From: JBKHJA01 sp046538375
GTDB taxonomy: Bacteria > Acidobacteriota > Aminicenantia > Aminicenantales > Aminicenantaceae
Direction of reading: 5' to 3'
DNA: 34,414 bases
Assembly: GCA_046538375.1 (NCBI GenBank)
Contig: JBKHJA010000015.1
Location: 1-34,414, forward strand
A program made the position numbers and the translations under genes. Below are positions 33,290-34,414 of this stretch, in pieces. Position 1 is the first letter of the stretch, and each line of letters starts with the position of its first letter. The notes under the pieces are model-generated. The model was not told the DNA's origin. It made no database searches and was given only the letters and a program-made list of their open reading frames with translations.

Positions 33290-34414
33290 CTATTTCATCC
33301 GTGAAATGGTTTTCAAAATATCTTCTGGCTGAGGAGGACATCCCGGCACAAAATAAGCTCCCATCTCATCGGCCGCATCCCGGCTGCAGTTGCCGAGGCA
33401 GAGGATACGGCCCGGCACTCTGGGAATTTTGGCCTTTTTACCGCGCAAAAGATGGAAGCGTTTGAACAGCACAAAGAATAGAAATCTGGGGAAGAAAGTG
33501 ATCCAATATTTGGGACGGACCAGGGCATAGTGAATCGCTTCTTCAAAGCAATGATCATCTGCAGCACAGGCGTGGTAGTTCTTCCAAGAATAAAAATTCA
33601 ATATCTTTTTAGGCTTGGGACTGGGCATCTTGAATGTGGTTTTATGACGGAAGAAGGCTTCTCCTCTGATCTCCGGCTCAGAGTTTGCCAGCCCCTGCTG
33701 AACGGCATGATGGAGATGTTGAATTTCAGAGGGCCTCACTCCCATAAAATGACAGCAGGCTATGTCTGTCTCATACAGATTGTCTCCGTAGACCATCACT
33801 TGAGTATGTTTCTTCTGGCCTGTGGTGGGCCCTTCTCCTTCCATGGAATCAACAGCATCAACGATCACCAGATCCGGCTGCACCACCTTGGCTATGGACA
33901 CCAGGCTCTGGTGAAGGTCATGCTCTCTGTGATTGGCTTTCTTGGCTTCAGGAGTCAGGAGTCCCTGCTGGCTCTTAGTAGAGAGGGTAACTCCGGTGTG
34001 ATAATGAGTCTTCATCTTAACGGCATTGATATAAAGGTCACTTTTTATCAGTGCCAACGGAAGTTCCAGAATCCCATACTCCCACTCTTTTAGAACCCGC
34101 TCGGCCTTATGGAGGTCTAAAAGAGGAACATCAAGCTTTCTGGAAAGCCGAAGATAACCGGATTTTTTGAAAGCACTCTCCACATCCACTCCTGCTGCGG
34201 GCCCTTCACCCACCACCACTTCATGGAGTCCCTTTTTCCTGAGAACATGAATCAAGGCCTCCACCACAGCCGGATGGGTCACCACACAGGAAGAAGGTGG
34301 GGCAGGACGGACGATATTGACCTTTATAAAAACAGACCTTTTCCTCTTTGTATCCAGGTTTAACAGTTGGATAGCTTTGGTGATAGAAGCCTGGAGTTCA
34401 GGTTGACGGTATCG
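33290..34414 (-). CDS. DUF362 protein with a PGCPP-type cysteine tail (5' end outside window)
   Basis: The frame stays open to the window edge. Upstream of the GTG at 34285 another 43 codons read as DUF362 sequence (SVFIKVNIVRPAPPSSCVVTHPAVVEAL), so the gene is partial at its 5' end and at least 374 residues are visible. The body has GEGPAAGVDVE, VKMKTHYHTGVTLS, VVDAVDSMEGEGPT and VRPSEIQHL, as in DUF362. The C-terminus is unusual: CLGNCSRDA and, 16 residues on, FVPGCPPQPEDIL. The PGCPP stretch resembles the cluster-binding end of NuoB/hydrogenase small subunits, so a metal or cluster site is possible. CAADDHC is another cysteine pair. It lies 26 bp upstream of the DUF362-ferredoxin gene, probably a functional partner. 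Confidence 0.82.
   Translation of the reverse strand, partial: RYRQPELQASITKAIQLLNLDTKRKRSVFIKVNIVRPAPPSSCVVTHPAVVEALIHVLRKKGLHEVVVGEGPAAGVDVESAFKKSGYLRLSRKLDVPLLDLHKAERVLKEWEYGILELPLALIKSDLYINAVKMKTHYHTGVTLSTKSQQGLLTPEAKKANHREHDLHQSLVSIAKVVQPDLVIVDAVDSMEGEGPTTGQKKHTQVMVYGDNLYETDIACCHFMGVRPSEIQHLHHAVQQGLANSEPEIRGEAFFRHKTTFKMPSPKPKKILNFYSWKNYHACAADDHCFEEAIHYALVRPKYWITFFPRFLFFVLFKRFHLLRGKKAKIPRVPGRILCLGNCSRDAADEMGAYFVPGCPPQPEDILKTISRMK

Noticed and set aside
33530..34093. 187-codon plus-strand frame
   Set aside because: It is antisense to the DUF362 gene, which has clear family motifs.
6125..34414. Hopanoid or bacteriochlorophyll cluster, because of HpnJ/BchE-like radical SAM proteins
   Set aside because: No squalene cyclase, HpnH-type phosphorylase partner or porphyrin gene is in the window, and the broad family is shared by many pathways.
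6125..34414. Classical O-antigen or capsule locus
   Set aside because: There is no Wzx, Wzy, Wzz, ABC exporter or initiating phosphoglycosyltransferase in the window.
1..34414. Cobalamin or SAM riboswitch controlling the B12-related genes
   Set aside because: The gaps upstream of the rSAM genes are too short for a cobalamin riboswitch, and the larger gaps (3563-4127, 4827-5110, 29865-30011) show no recognisable B12 box.
1..34414. CRISPR array, tRNA or phage genes
   Set aside because: No regularly spaced direct repeats, cloverleaf sequences or phage proteins were seen.

Overview
The window is a surface-glycan or lipid-type biosynthetic locus from an apparently Gram-negative (diderm) bacterium of moderate GC. 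The diderm call rests on a TonB-like protein with an N-terminal membrane anchor and on a secreted partner. No rRNA, tRNA, CRISPR array, integrase or transposase gene was seen, so the taxon cannot be fixed. The gene content would suit a poorly cultured lineage such as a candidate phylum, but that is a guess.

Layout. Positions 1-96 are one arm of a long inverted repeat whose second arm is at 3837-3931. Between the arms lie a GT-C-type membrane protein (173-1807, +) and, convergent with it, a TonB-like gene followed by a secreted protein of unknown function (3562-1780, -). The right arm runs into a MITE-like palindromic element (3878-4029). Next come two plus-strand genes: a polyprenol-phosphate sugar synthase of DPM1 type with a strong sigma70-like promoter (4128-4826) and a strong hairpin terminator, then galE (5111-6079).

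From 34414 down to 6125 every gene is on the minus strand: 23 genes, mostly separated by 0-70 bp or overlapping by 4-13 bp. In transcription order they are: two DUF362 proteins (one with a 2x[4Fe-4S] ferredoxin tail, the other cut by the window edge), a GT2, a B12-type radical SAM (rSAM), a GT2, an rSAM, a GT-C, three rSAMs in a row (two of them recent-looking tandem paralogues), an NAD-dependent epimerase/dehydratase, a methyltransferase-like protein, an rSAM, a YfhO-type membrane protein, an FAD oxidoreductase, an asparagine synthase with its own promoter, an rSAM, a flippase-like LPG_synthase_TM protein, a second FAD oxidoreductase, a GT2 and a GT-C.

How it may work together (inference). 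Four GT2 enzymes of the DPM1/ALG5/GtrB kind would load sugars on polyprenyl phosphate at the cytoplasmic face. Four large GT-C or YfhO-like membrane proteins would use such donors on the outer face, and the LPG_synthase_TM protein could help lipid movement. GalE, the second SDR, AsnB, the two FAD enzymes and the methyltransferase-like protein would tailor the sugars or lipid. The unusual part is seven distinct radical SAM enzymes with cobalamin-binding-type N-terminal domains, together with DUF362/ferredoxin proteins that could supply electrons. Together this looks like an undescribed pathway making a heavily radical-modified (C-methylated, rearranged or C-C coupled) glycan or glycolipid. The product cannot be read from the sequence.
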